This document shows positions 1-9,077 of a DNA stretch of 45,104 nt, piece after piece. The translations under genes and the position numbers were made by a program. The notes under the pieces are model-generated. The model ran no database searches and was not told the DNA's origin. It saw only the letters and a program-made list of their open reading frames with translations. The DNA is taken from the NCBI RefSeq assembly GCF_001904615.1, contig NZ_MRBY01000033.1, forward strand, positions 1 to 45,104, given 5' to 3'. Numbering within the stretch: position 1 is the stretch's first letter; every line of letters begins with the position of its first letter. Source of the DNA: [Limnothrix rosea] IAM M-220. GTDB taxonomy: Bacteria > Cyanobacteriota > Cyanobacteriia > Cyanobacteriales > MRBY01.

Positions 1-60
1 GCTCTCCCATTCACCGCGTCGTACTTCCGAGCATGCTTAAGCAAAACTCACGTTAAGTAA
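1..60. repeat. Right half of a dispersed repeat, cut by the window edge
   Basis: Positions 2-8, 14-20, 25-30 and 52-59 match positions 12178-12184, 12190-12196, 12201-12206 and 12229-12236 in the same order and almost the same spacing, with one single-base shift near the end. Shared blocks include CTCTCCC, CCGCGTC, TTCCGA and GTTAAGTA. The left half of the element would lie before base 1. No coding potential is visible. The match is seen directly; that it is a genome-wide family is inferred. Confidence 0.7.
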
Positions 61-465
61 ATTAATTATTGAGCCACAAAAAACTTTTTTTAGAGAACCA
101 CTATCTAGATAGTTGTTGTTAAATAATGTAAAATTTCATCTCCTTAAAAATACGTAAAGAATTCGGTATCTTCACTACAATAAACCTGAAACAATATTAA
201 CTTGAAAAAAAATATTTTAAGGCCTTATCTGCCCTATATCAAAGGCTTTGGGGATTTTTTTGCAGCGGCTATCATGAATGTCAATGGTGGCTTTCGCTGA
301 ATAAATGTACCGATATTTCATCTTTTAGCTGATAAAAGACAGTATAAAAACTGGCATAACATCATAGAATTTCTTTTATGTTTCAGACATAATGAAAGTA
401 TAGAGAGCAGGGACATAAGTTCAAGGTTTCTGTCCTCAAAATTATTCCTTTTGGAGCGACGAACA
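61..465. other. Intergenic stretch, no gene seen
   Basis: This AT-rich stretch has stop codons in all frames and no RNA gene I can recognise. Around 230-262 a GCC/GGC-rich segment is followed by a run of T on the plus strand, which could be a weak terminator of an upstream gene. The last 100 bases probably hold the promoter of the small gene at 466, but no confident -10/-35 pair can be assigned. Confidence 0.4.
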
Positions 466-567
466 ATGACCCATGATTTAATCACTCTGCTTGAATTTAA
501 CGCCTTGATTGTTCTTTTTTGTGTAATCTACACGCCAATTATGAGCTGGGTGCTCTCCACTCACTAA
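466..567 (+). CDS. Possible 33-residue single-span membrane peptide
   Basis: A short open frame of 33 codons starts with ATG at 466. A GGAG motif at 453-456 lies nine bases before the ATG, a good ribosome-binding distance. The peptide has a short acidic N-terminus (MTHDLITLLEF), then one hydrophobic stretch of about 20 residues (roughly 12-30) containing Y22, P24 and W28, and ends in STH. This is the size and shape of the small subunits found in cyanobacterial photosynthetic and NDH complexes, but I do not recognise it as a known one. A hairpin at 684-712 could end its transcript. Chance occurrence cannot be excluded for so short a frame. Confidence 0.45.
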   Translation: MTHDLITLLEFNALIVLFCVIYTPIMSWVLSTH

Positions 568-683
568 GAGAGTTATTCTGTGTATTTTTCGACTTGTTTT
601 AACTGTTTGTTCTAAAGACGAAAATATCACGGCGCAACGTACTCAAATTTCCTCTAACAACAACTAAGTTTTTTTAGCATTGC

Positions 684-712
684 AAGGCTTCTCAAATCTG
701 GGAAGTCTTTTG
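684..712 (+). terminator. Possible rho-independent terminator
   Basis: AAGGCTTC at 684-691 pairs with GAAGTCTT at 702-709 with one G-T pair, and a short T run follows. It lies about 120 bases after the small frame at 466-567 and before hflX, so it could separate the two units. Confidence 0.4.
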
Positions 713-834
713 GTATTTGAGGGATGGGCGATCGCCCAGTGGGAGAAAGTTAGGGATTTATTGCAGAAGCTTGACGCAAGGCTGACAATTTCGCCACCAT
801 ATTAAATACAGTCGAATTCCTCAGAAAAACGCCT

Positions 835-2520
835 ATTAGTACCCCTATCCACGGCAGCCTTAAAGGTCTTAAGAGCAGCCAACTGAAACAACTTCAACGG
901 CTCTATCAACAGTCTGTACCGAGCGATCGCCTCACGACCCCGGAGCTAGCTCAGCGGATTGCGGCTTTGAGTACCGAGCTAAACCAAGCCGTATGTGTCT
1001 ATCTCAACCGACGCGGCAAAGTGATTCGAGTGGGTGTGGGTTCACCACGACAAACCCAAATTCCTGCCATCGAGTTACCCCGTTATGGTGCCGAACGTTT
1101 ATCCGGTATCCGCTGTCTGGCGGCAACTCCCAAAGATATTCCTCCGAAGGAATCTAGCCTCACAGCAATGGTTTTACAGCGGCTGGATGCTTTGGTCACT
1201 TTTACCTTGACCCAAACCGGAACCACGAAACGGGGTCGCGGCGCTGCGGGCTATGTCAAACAGGGTTATGTGGCTCATCTTTTACCCCAGACCCACCCGT
1301 CCCACGAATATTGGGAAGTTTCGACGGCGCAAACTCTTGAAGATATTGCTGAGCAAGATTTCCTTGATCTCGTTGAGGGTTTAGAGGAAGAATTTCGACG
1401 GGAATTTACAGCTCAAAAGGTTGATCAAACCCATGACCGGGTCATTTTGGTGGGTCTGCAAACCGATGGTGTCAAAGATCAACGTTTTACTGACGGCTTA
1501 ACGGAATTAGCGCGCCTCGTTGATACCGCTGGCGGCGAAGTGCTTTTGACCATAGAACAGCGGCGATCGCAGCCCCATCCCCAAACCCTAGTCGGTGCCG
1601 GTAAGGTCGATGAAATTGCCCTACAAATCCAAACTTTAGGGGCGAGCTTAGTCGTCTTCGATCAGGATTTATCTCCAGCCCAGAGCCGTAATCTCGAACG
1701 AAAATTTGGCATCAAAGTCTGCGATCGCACGGAAGTGATTCTTGATATTTTTGCCCAGCGCGCCCAGTCCCGTGCCGGAAAATTGCAGGTCGAACTAGCC
1801 CAACTTGAATATATGTTGCCCCGCCTCACGGGTCGCGGCCAAGCCATGTCTCGTCTTGGGGGTGGTATCGGCACCAGAGGTCCCGGTGAAACCAAGCTAG
1901 AAACTGAACGCCGTACCATTCAAAGCCGCCTTAGTCGTCTCCAAAAAGAAGTGGATCAGCTGCAAGCCCACCGCTCACGGATGCGAAATCAACGCCAACG
2001 TCAGGATGTGCCGACTTTTTCCATTGTGGGCTATACCAATGCAGGCAAATCGACCCTGATTAATGCCCTCACCAATGCCGAAGTCTATGCCGCAGACCAA
2101 CTGTTTGCGACCCTAGACCCCACCACTCGTCGTCTGACTCTCACCGATGATGACCATGAAACCCGCACCATTCTCCTAACGGACACAGTGGGTTTTATTC
2201 ACGAACTGCCGCCGGCTCTAGTGGATGCCTTTCGCGCCACCCTTGAGGAAGTTACCGAAGCTGATGCGTTAATTCATGTCATTGATTTATCCCACCCGGC
2301 TTGGCAACATCAACTCTTTTCTGTGGAAAAAATTCTCGGCGAAATGCCCATCATGCCTGCCCAAGCATTGATTGTTTTTAATAAGCTTGATCAAGTGTCT
2401 AGTGAGGCCCTCGAAACGGCCAAAACCCTTTACCCTAATGCAGTCTTTATCTCCGCCGGCGATCGCCTCGGCTTTGAAACATTACGTCAACGGTTAGTGC
2501 AAATGTTAAAACATCTGTAA
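835..2520 (+). CDS. hflX: GTPase HflX, probable ATT start
   Basis: Ribosome-associated GTPase of the HflX family (Obg-HflX superfamily), which splits or rescues stalled 70S ribosomes. Numbered from a TTG at 967, the G1 loop GYTNAGKS is at residues 355-362, DTVGF (G3) at 406-410 and NKLD (G4) at 472-475. A Gly-rich segment with GGGIGTRGPGETKLE and a coiled helix precede the G domain, as in the family. The frame stays open upstream of 967 to a stop at 772-774 and encodes an N-terminal helix (IHGSLKGLKSSQLKQLQRLY) that I recognise from cyanobacterial HflX. No ATG, GTG or TTG occurs in frame between 775 and 966. ATT at 835 would give MSTPIHG and about 561 residues, a normal cyanobacterial length. 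There is no strong Shine-Dalgarno before it. The function is certain; the start is inferred. Confidence 0.9.
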   Translation: MSTPIHGSLKGLKSSQLKQLQRLYQQSVPSDRLTTPELAQRIAALSTELNQAVCVYLNRRGKVIRVGVGSPRQTQIPAIELPRYGAERLSGIRCLAATPKDIPPKESSLTAMVLQRLDALVTFTLTQTGTTKRGRGAAGYVKQGYVAHLLPQTHPSHEYWEVSTAQTLEDIAEQDFLDLVEGLEEEFRREFTAQKVDQTHDRVILVGLQTDGVKDQRFTDGLTELARLVDTAGGEVLLTIEQRRSQPHPQTLVGAGKVDEIALQIQTLGASLVVFDQDLSPAQSRNLERKFGIKVCDRTEVILDIFAQRAQSRAGKLQVELAQLEYMLPRLTGRGQAMSRLGGGIGTRGPGETKLETERRTIQSRLSRLQKEVDQLQAHRSRMRNQRQRQDVPTFSIVGYTNAGKSTLINALTNAEVYAADQLFATLDPTTRRLTLTDDDHETRTILLTDTVGFIHELPPALVDAFRATLEEVTEADALIHVIDLSHPAWQHQLFSVEKILGEMPIMPAQALIVFNKLDQVSSEALETAKTLYPNAVFISAGDRLGFETLRQRLVQMLKHL

Positions 2521-2619
2521 AATTTGAAGTTGATGTAGAACTGTAAAGAAACTAGCAAACCCCATCGAAATCATCGATTAGCTTAGAAATATACCCACAC
2601 AAATCCCAAGGAGGTCTAG

Positions 2620-3036
2620 ATGAACGCTGCCGAACGAGCTTTAGGAGTTGATGTCGCCACGAAGATCGCCTCTGTCGTCAACCTTTTTCGCACCGAATTT
2701 CCTGACGCAAAGGCAGATCTCAAACCCTGGCGCAATGACCCCGATACTCGCGAATGGATGGATCCAGACTCCATTGATATCGGTTTTCATCTTCCCGGTT
2801 GGAGCCCCCGTTTCCAGAGCCGTAGTATGCTCGTCCAGATCCGTTTTTTCACCGATCCCCTAGAAGAAGTGCAGCGGTTTATCGGCATTGAGACGGCTGG
2901 TTTTAACCACGAAGGAGAGGCATGGCGGCTCTCGACTATTGCCCAGTGGCAACTCGTTGGCAACTATGAACCCGCCAAAGATGTCCGCGATCGCCTCCAG
3001 CGTTTTTCAGAGCGAGCCTTTGAACTTTTTTCCTAG
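2620..3036 (+). CDS. Conserved cyanobacterial protein of unknown function
   Basis: A soluble, acidic 138-residue protein with no signal peptide or membrane span. It is rich in Trp and aromatic residues (PWRNDP, REWMDPDS, FHLPGWSPR) and has a C-terminal helix. A perfect AAGGAGG at 2608-2614, five bases before the ATG, fixes the start and suggests strong translation. It lies 99 bases after hflX and runs convergently towards the hybrid kinase gene, whose stop is only 26 bases beyond its own. It resembles small hypothetical proteins conserved among cyanobacteria, but I cannot name a family or function. Confidence 0.8.
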   Translation: MNAAERALGVDVATKIASVVNLFRTEFPDAKADLKPWRNDPDTREWMDPDSIDIGFHLPGWSPRFQSRSMLVQIRFFTDPLEEVQRFIGIETAGFNHEGEAWRLSTIAQWQLVGNYEPAKDVRDRLQRFSERAFELFS

Positions 3037-3062
3037 ATCACTTCACCCTTTAAATACCCTTT

Positions 3063-6000
3063 TTAAATAACAGAAAAAATTGTTTTAAACACCCGCAGAA
3101 TGGATTTACTCTTAAAAGGTTTACGCACAAAACTAGCAATATGTGCTTCAACTTCCTTAGGGATATCACCTGTGCGAGCCGTCAAAACCATTACTGGAAT
3201 ATTACTTGTTTCAGGAAATGCTTTCAGGCGCTTTAATGCTTCAGAACCATTTAAAACAGGCATTAATAAATCCAATAAAATCACATCTGGCTGATACTTT
3301 AAGGCCATCTGAATCCCTAGTTCACCATTTTCTGCCTCAAAAAATTGATGCTTCGTTCTACTAAATATTGATCTAAGTAAAAGACGATTAGTGACATTAT
3401 CATCGACACATAAAATCGTCAGTTTTGGCAGCGCATTAAATTGTTGAGAACAGTCAAGATTTTGAGATAAATTTTTCTCTTTACTGAGTAGAGGATGGGC
3501 AACCTCTGGAAAAACAACATTCGAAAAAACTAGCGAAAAGGTAGAGCCTTGATCTACTTCACTTTCTACAGAAATTGTGCCCTGTAACATTTCGGTCAGG
3601 CGACTGGTAATATTTAGCCCTAAACCGGTTCCGCCATATTGGCGGTTATCTTGTTTTTCCCGTTGGGTAAAGGCCTCAAAAATAAACTCTTGATCTGCCA
3701 CTGGAATACCAATACCCGTATCAATAATGTCAATTTTCAGCTCACAGCTATCTTCGCCAATATTTGCTGCTGAAATAACGACTTTAACGGAGCCTTTATT
3801 CGTAAATTTAACGGCATTACTAATAGTATTAAACAAGATTTGTCGTAGTCGAACTTCATCGAAAATAATTAGTTCAGGCACAGATTCGGCTACGGTAATG
3901 GAAAATTCTAGCCCTTTTTCTGCAGTTTTTGGCATGAACATTTTCTCAATATTTTCGCCAAGTTTTAATAAATTCAGTTCGTCATAGCATAATTTCAGTT
4001 TGCCCGCTTCCATTTTAGAAAGGTCAAGAATATCATTTAAAATTACGAGTAATGAGTCGGCGCTAGAGTAGATGATTTTTAGATAATCATAGGCCTCAGG
4101 ATTGTCTTTTAAATCTTCCTGTAGGAGTTCTGTAAAACCCAAAATCGCTGTCATTGGTGTGCGGATTTCGTGGCTCATATTTGCCAAAAATTCATCTTTG
4201 GCTACATTTGCGGCTTGGGCTTTTTCGGAGATTTCTGTTAGTGCTAAATTTTGCTGGGCTAATTTTTCTTGTTGTTCTTTTTCGGCGGTGATATCGTAGC
4301 TAACGCCTGCTAAACCAATTAGCTTGTCTTCGGAATCGGTGAGTGGTTCCATACGAATATTGAAATATTGTGGTTCTTGGTTCGCGCCACGGTTTGGTAA
4401 AACTAGCTGTAAACAATCGCCTTGTTTTTTGTTTAAAATTTCTTGTTTACAGGTTACAAGTTGCTCGGCGATCGCCTCAGGAAATAGCTCGTAATCCGAT
4501 TGACCGATAATATCTTGTGTTGAAAAAATTATTGGATTATAAACCCAGGTGTAACGTAAATCTAAGTCTTGGGTAAATACCGTAATACTGGATTGATCTA
4601 AGGTTAAGCGAAATAGAGATTCTTGTTTTCGGAGTTTCCCTTCAGCAATTTTGCGATCGCCAATATCTAATAAAAAACCAACATATTCAATGGGAGTTCC
4701 ATCACTATCACGAATGAGTTTGAGATTCGCCGATAGCCATTTATATTCCCCAGAGGCACACCGGAACCGATATTCCTGTTGGATATTTTCCCTTGGCTCA
4801 CGGTTTGAAAATGAGCGGATCACATTGGCCTGATCCTGCGGCGCAATATGTTCTAACCAAGTATTGCCTGTTTCTAAAAAATATTGGTCTTCAAAGCCAA
4901 CGAGATCATGAATATTTTTGCTAATAAAATTCAAGCGATAGGGTGCTGTGGGATGGCAGGTGAAAACGCTTCCCGGCGAGGCATTTTGTAAATATTGCAA
5001 ACGCCGTTGACTCTCTTGGATTGTCTTTTTCGCTTGGGCTAATTCTGTGATTTCGTTAACGACCACACCCACACCGCGATCGCCCTTGTGAAAGCGAACA
5101 GGATAATAATTTACCAGCCAATGCCCTTCTATATTAGGGTCAGCCGGTGTTGTGCCATGAATCAACACACTAAAAATATTTTCCCCTGTTTGAATGACCT
5201 TGGTGAGTAGCGCTTCAATTTGGTCGCCGATTTCTGGTAAAACATCCCTCGGCGTTTTTCCTAAATGTTCACTGACAGAACAGCCATTCATTTCAGCAAG
5301 CTGCTCATTAATCTTTAAATATTTGAGATTTTGATCAAATAGTGCGAGGCCAACAGGGGCGTGGCGGTATAGAGACTCTAGAAAATTATTGCTTTCGGCA
5401 AGGTCAAGCTTGGTATTTTTTAGCTCACTGATATTAACGAAACTCAGAACAATGCCGTCGTAAGTCTCTAAACTTGTCCTGTAGGGATGGACGCGCATCA
5501 GCAAGTGGGTATCGGGGCGATCGCGGAGGGTAACTTCTTCTTCTAGTGGTTCTTTGGTAGAGAGGACTTGCTGCAAAGGCTCGGTCAAATCACCATAGGT
5601 GAGATTGTGGGTAATGTGATGCAGGGGACGATCAATATCTGAGTCTAATAAATTAATGGCGATCGCCGCCGCCTGGGTAAATTTGCGAATGCGCAATTCC
5701 TGATCAAGGAAAACCACCCCAATCTCAGTACTGCGCAATAGATTATCAATATCGCCGGTCAACTCCGTCAACTCAGCAATTTTGTTTTGGTACTCAATAT
5801 TAAATGTATATAACTCTTCATTGGTACTTTGGAGTTCCTCATTAAAAGCAAGCCGTTCTTCATTGGTGACCTGCTGTTCTTCATTGGTTGTCTCTAATTC
5901 TTCGATGGCCGTTTGTAGATTTTCACGCGTTTGCTGTAGCTCGCGCTCTAGTTCCAGCACCCGCTGGGTTATATCTTCATTGAGCTGCGAATTCGTTGCG

Positions 6001-7952
6001 CTTTCTGGAGACAAAGAACTGTTGGCTGGCCTCTGCAGGGACTCGGCCATTTTTTCGATCACCACAGTAAAGGTACTGTCCTCTGATGTTTCTCCTTTGT
6101 TGTGCAAAACAGTGAGCACCACAGTAATTATTTCGTGACTAAGATTCAATGTAATGTCGGAATAGGTCAAAAATTCTTCGCTACGTTTGGCACGGTTAAT
6201 GGCGATATTGATGGGAATCTTGAGAGCAGGGGGCAACATTTCTGTAACGTCTTGGGTCAGCTCTCCCTTAGGGACGCGCATCAGATCAAGTTTATCGGTC
6301 ACTGTATGGACAAGATTTACTGATCTATCGACAATCAAACAAGTGGCCTGACGATGTTTATATAAAGTCTGTAAGGCAAAGCCAAGCACATTATTCAGAC
6401 GCTGCACGCGATGGTCTGGTAGTTCTCTCGTGGGGAGATTTGATGGGGGCAGTGGTAAATAGTTAAAGGCTGGGAGATTATTGGTGGAGATGATGGGTAA
6501 ACGAACGTCACGGCGTTTTTGGTAAATTTTCCACTTTTTATCGACTGCAATAAATTCGTCGGCGATCGCCCCCGGCGTTTCCGCTTCCCCAAGGAATAAA
6601 ATCCCCTTAGCAACCAAAGAAAAATGAAACATTCGTAGTACCTGTTGTTGCAGCGGCGATCGCATATAAATCAACACATTACGACAGGTAATCAAATTCA
6701 TCTGGGTAAAGCCCACATTTTTGATGAGATTATGGGGCGCAAAGATGATCATTTCGCGAATCTTACGGGCAATATGAAAAAAGCCATTGCGAAAATCAAA
6801 ATACCGAGCTAAAAACTCCGCCGGCACATCATTGACGATACTACCGGGAAAAACGCCTTCCGAAGCTTTGGCGATCGCTTCACTATCAATATCCGTCGCA
6901 AAAATCTTAATCGGAAACACCCGATGCAAACGATCCATGAGATGGTCAATCAAAATCGCCAAAGAATAGACCTCTTCTCCTGTGGCACAGGCAGCCACCC
7001 AAACCCTAAACTGCGCACCTTCCTTGTGATTTTGGATGAGCTGCGGCAAAGTATGCTGCTCAAGGATTGTCCAAGCCTCCTTATCCCGAAAAAATTGCGT
7101 CACCCCGATCAGGAGATCATCCTTAAGAAGAGCCTGCTCCTCAGGGGAAACCGCTAAAAAATCAATATAATCTTGCAAATTTTCATGACCCGTCAGGGAA
7201 GCACGACGACAAATACGGCGGGAAAGAGTTGTAATTTTGTAATAGGAAAAATCTAAATTCTCAGCCTCACACAAAAGGGCAATCACATGTTGAACTTGCT
7301 CGGTACTAAGCTCCTTTTCCATTAAAGATATCCGTGTCATATCTGGTTTATTTAAAGTGACGCGATCATAAATAACTTGGGCTAATTGCTGGGGAGAAAA
7401 AACACTATCCACCAATCCTCTGGCAATCACACTTTGGGGCATACCCTCAAACTCAGCTGTCGATGGCGACTGCACCAGACTCAAACCCCCTTGAGCACTA
7501 ATACTTTCTAGACCCTCAGTGCCGTCACTACCCGTGCCCGAAAGCACCACACCAATGGCTTTATCGCCGCAATCTTCGGCTAACGAATGAAAAAATAAAT
7601 TTATCGGAAAATTTGAGTGAGACCGAGGATTTGATTCTTGTTCCCGTAAAGATAAGTGGCGATCGCGCACCGTCAGATTATAACCAGGGGGAATCAAATA
7701 AATATGATTTGCCCCTAACGCCATACCCTGTTCAACCCGATGCACCACCATCGAAGTGTGACGCTCTAAAAGCTCTTTCATCAAACTTTTAGAGTCTGGA
7801 GATAAGTGCTGAACCACAACAAAAGCAGCACCACTATCACCCGGCATACACTCAAAAAACGCCTCTAGGGCATGCAGTCCACCAGCAGAAGCCCCGACAC
7901 CGACCACATAAAAATCATCCTTCTCCTCATTAGACAAATTAGTTAGTGACAT
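3063..7952 (-). CDS. CheB-CheR-PAS hybrid histidine kinase with C-terminal receiver
   Basis: This is a very large multidomain signalling protein of 1629 residues. A CheB methylesterase domain (about 10-195) has its catalytic triad S22, H49 and D143. A CheR methyltransferase (about 210-485) carries the SAM-binding AACATGEEVYS motif. Next come a long coiled coil of repeated NEEL-type heptads (about 665-735) and PAS domains near 736-850, 862-980, 985-1105 and 1112-1235. HisKA follows with phospho-accepting H1261 in MSHEIRTP, then a HATPase domain with DTGIGI and GGTGLGL. The C-terminal receiver (about 1508-1629) has phospho-acceptor D1561. All catalytic residues I can check are present. No chemoreceptor, CheA or CheW gene is nearby, so the substrate of the methylation module and the output of the receiver are unknown. 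There is no membrane segment, so it should be cytosolic. It appears to be transcribed alone. Confidence 0.95.
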   Translation of the reverse strand: MSLTNLSNEEKDDFYVVGVGASAGGLHALEAFFECMPGDSGAAFVVVQHLSPDSKSLMKELLERHTSMVVHRVEQGMALGANHIYLIPPGYNLTVRDRHLSLREQESNPRSHSNFPINLFFHSLAEDCGDKAIGVVLSGTGSDGTEGLESISAQGGLSLVQSPSTAEFEGMPQSVIARGLVDSVFSPQQLAQVIYDRVTLNKPDMTRISLMEKELSTEQVQHVIALLCEAENLDFSYYKITTLSRRICRRASLTGHENLQDYIDFLAVSPEEQALLKDDLLIGVTQFFRDKEAWTILEQHTLPQLIQNHKEGAQFRVWVAACATGEEVYSLAILIDHLMDRLHRVFPIKIFATDIDSEAIAKASEGVFPGSIVNDVPAEFLARYFDFRNGFFHIARKIREMIIFAPHNLIKNVGFTQMNLITCRNVLIYMRSPLQQQVLRMFHFSLVAKGILFLGEAETPGAIADEFIAVDKKWKIYQKRRDVRLPIISTNNLPAFNYLPLPPSNLPTRELPDHRVQRLNNVLGFALQTLYKHRQATCLIVDRSVNLVHTVTDKLDLMRVPKGELTQDVTEMLPPALKIPINIAINRAKRSEEFLTYSDITLNLSHEIITVVLTVLHNKGETSEDSTFTVVIEKMAESLQRPANSSLSPESATNSQLNEDITQRVLELERELQQTRENLQTAIEELETTNEEQQVTNEERLAFNEELQSTNEELYTFNIEYQNKIAELTELTGDIDNLLRSTEIGVVFLDQELRIRKFTQAAAIAINLLDSDIDRPLHHITHNLTYGDLTEPLQQVLSTKEPLEEEVTLRDRPDTHLLMRVHPYRTSLETYDGIVLSFVNISELKNTKLDLAESNNFLESLYRHAPVGLALFDQNLKYLKINEQLAEMNGCSVSEHLGKTPRDVLPEIGDQIEALLTKVIQTGENIFSVLIHGTTPADPNIEGHWLVNYYPVRFHKGDRGVGVVVNEITELAQAKKTIQESQRRLQYLQNASPGSVFTCHPTAPYRLNFISKNIHDLVGFEDQYFLETGNTWLEHIAPQDQANVIRSFSNREPRENIQQEYRFRCASGEYKWLSANLKLIRDSDGTPIEYVGFLLDIGDRKIAEGKLRKQESLFRLTLDQSSITVFTQDLDLRYTWVYNPIIFSTQDIIGQSDYELFPEAIAEQLVTCKQEILNKKQGDCLQLVLPNRGANQEPQYFNIRMEPLTDSEDKLIGLAGVSYDITAEKEQQEKLAQQNLALTEISEKAQAANVAKDEFLANMSHEIRTPMTAILGFTELLQEDLKDNPEAYDYLKIIYSSADSLLVILNDILDLSKMEAGKLKLCYDELNLLKLGENIEKMFMPKTAEKGLEFSITVAESVPELIIFDEVRLRQILFNTISNAVKFTNKGSVKVVISAANIGEDSCELKIDIIDTGIGIPVADQEFIFEAFTQREKQDNRQYGGTGLGLNITSRLTEMLQGTISVESEVDQGSTFSLVFSNVVFPEVAHPLLSKEKNLSQNLDCSQQFNALPKLTILCVDDNVTNRLLLRSIFSRTKHQFFEAENGELGIQMALKYQPDVILLDLLMPVLNGSEALKRLKAFPETSNIPVMVLTARTGDIPKEVEAHIASFVRKPFKSKSILRVFKTIFSVI

Positions 7953-8666
7953 AATTTATACATAACTTGTACAAGATATTTTTAGATTTTTTCTTTCAAT
8001 ATAAATGCCAGTCTCATCACCACTCTAAAACATAATTTTAGAAGTAGTTTAATTTTAATAGTTGTTTTTTAATATCTACTATCAACCGTGGAAAGCTCTG
8101 TTTTTTTTATAAAATCTTCAAACCATAAGAAATCTCATTACAAAATCACTTTTTTTAGGTCAAAGTCAAACTCTATTTCCCTAGAAGTTTTTATCGAGAA
8201 TTCAAGGCAAAAACTGCAGTATTTTTTTGAATATGCTCGTAAAAGTACAGATCTCAGCTCAATCTTTATCAACTTTTCACACTGCTATTTTGGTTTAATA
8301 TATTCCCTTTACCGCTATGAAGACTATATTTTTACGGCGTTTTTTCTAGCTCCGTTAAGTAGCGAAACATACATTTTTACGGCTAGGGACTTCTAATAAG
8401 ATAAAATCACCTGAGTCAAATCTAGAGCCAAAGCATAATAAACAATATTAATCTTCTATTTTTTCTCGCAGGATATGGAAGTATTTTGGAAGGGAAAAAT
8501 AAGTATGGCAGCAGGGGTTTTCAGGACAGATCCTCAGTTAAAAAGAATCATGAGGTCAACAAGTATTATCAAATATTGACTATAAATTTGTTTTTTACAG
8601 TTGATAAAAATCAGTTCTTCAAGGTTTTTAAATTGGTTATTTTCTCAAACAAAAATCGGTTAATGA
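7953..8666. other. AT-rich spacer of about 700 bases
   Basis: This spacer lies between the hybrid kinase start and the ruvX stop, and contains many T and A runs. The undecamer ATTTTTACGGC occurs twice within about 50 bases near 8327-8384. A 34-codon frame at 8475-8579 begins with ATG after GCAGGAT but has nothing else to support it. Longer frames at 8088-8396 and 8486-8695 have AT-driven composition unlike the neighbouring genes. I see no RNA gene. The part near 7953-8090 should hold the kinase promoter. Confidence 0.5.
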
Positions 8667-9077
8667 TTAGGAATCTAGCCATTGTTTCAGAATAATTTTT
8701 GCGGCCACTTGGTCAACTAACCCTTTATCTTGGCGAGAATATCTTTTTTGTGCTTTAAGTTGGTTCTCTGCTTCAACGGAGGTCAGTCGTTCATCGACAT
8801 ATTCAACGGGTAAATCAAAGTGTTGACGCAGTCTACGGGCAAACTTTTGGGTGGCTTTAGCTTGTTTACCCAGAGTGCCATCCATTTGGTAGGGCAATCC
8901 GACGACAAAAATCTCAATCTGTCGCTCTTCAACGAGTTTGGCGATCGCCGCAAAATCTTGCTCTAAGGTTGTGCGGTGAATGGTGGTTAATTCTGTCGCG
9001 AGTAAGCCTAGGCCGTCACATCCGGCGACCCCGATGCGTTTACGGCCAACATCTAAACCAAGGGCGGCGATCGCCAT
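8667..9077 (-). CDS. ruvX: Holliday junction resolvase-like protein RuvX (YqgF)
   Basis: A 136-residue protein of the YqgF/RuvX family, which has an RNase H-like fold and acts on nucleic acid (16S rRNA 5'-end maturation in E. coli, and proposed Holliday junction resolution). The N-terminal motif GLDVGRKRIGVA holds D9. VVGLPYQMDG is near 58-67, VDERLTS near 95-100 holds E97, and D122 lies in the last helix, so the three acidic active-site positions are present. Length is typical. Its ATG directly follows the TAA of the upstream GNAT gene with no gap, so the two genes are almost certainly co-transcribed and translationally coupled. Confidence 0.95.
   Translation of the reverse strand: MAIAALGLDVGRKRIGVAGCDGLGLLATELTTIHRTTLEQDFAAIAKLVEERQIEIFVVGLPYQMDGTLGKQAKATQKFARRLRQHFDLPVEYVDERLTSVEAENQLKAQKRYSRQDKGLVDQVAAKIILKQWLDS

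Noticed and set aside
8088-8695. Open frames of 102 and 69 codons, and a 34-codon frame at 8475-8579, in the spacer before ruvX
   Set aside because: Composition is driven by A/T runs (many Phe, Lys, Ser, Tyr, Ile), two start at GTG or mid-sequence without a ribosome-binding site, and nothing in them is recognisable. Only the 34-codon frame has a passable AGGAT before its ATG, which is not enough.
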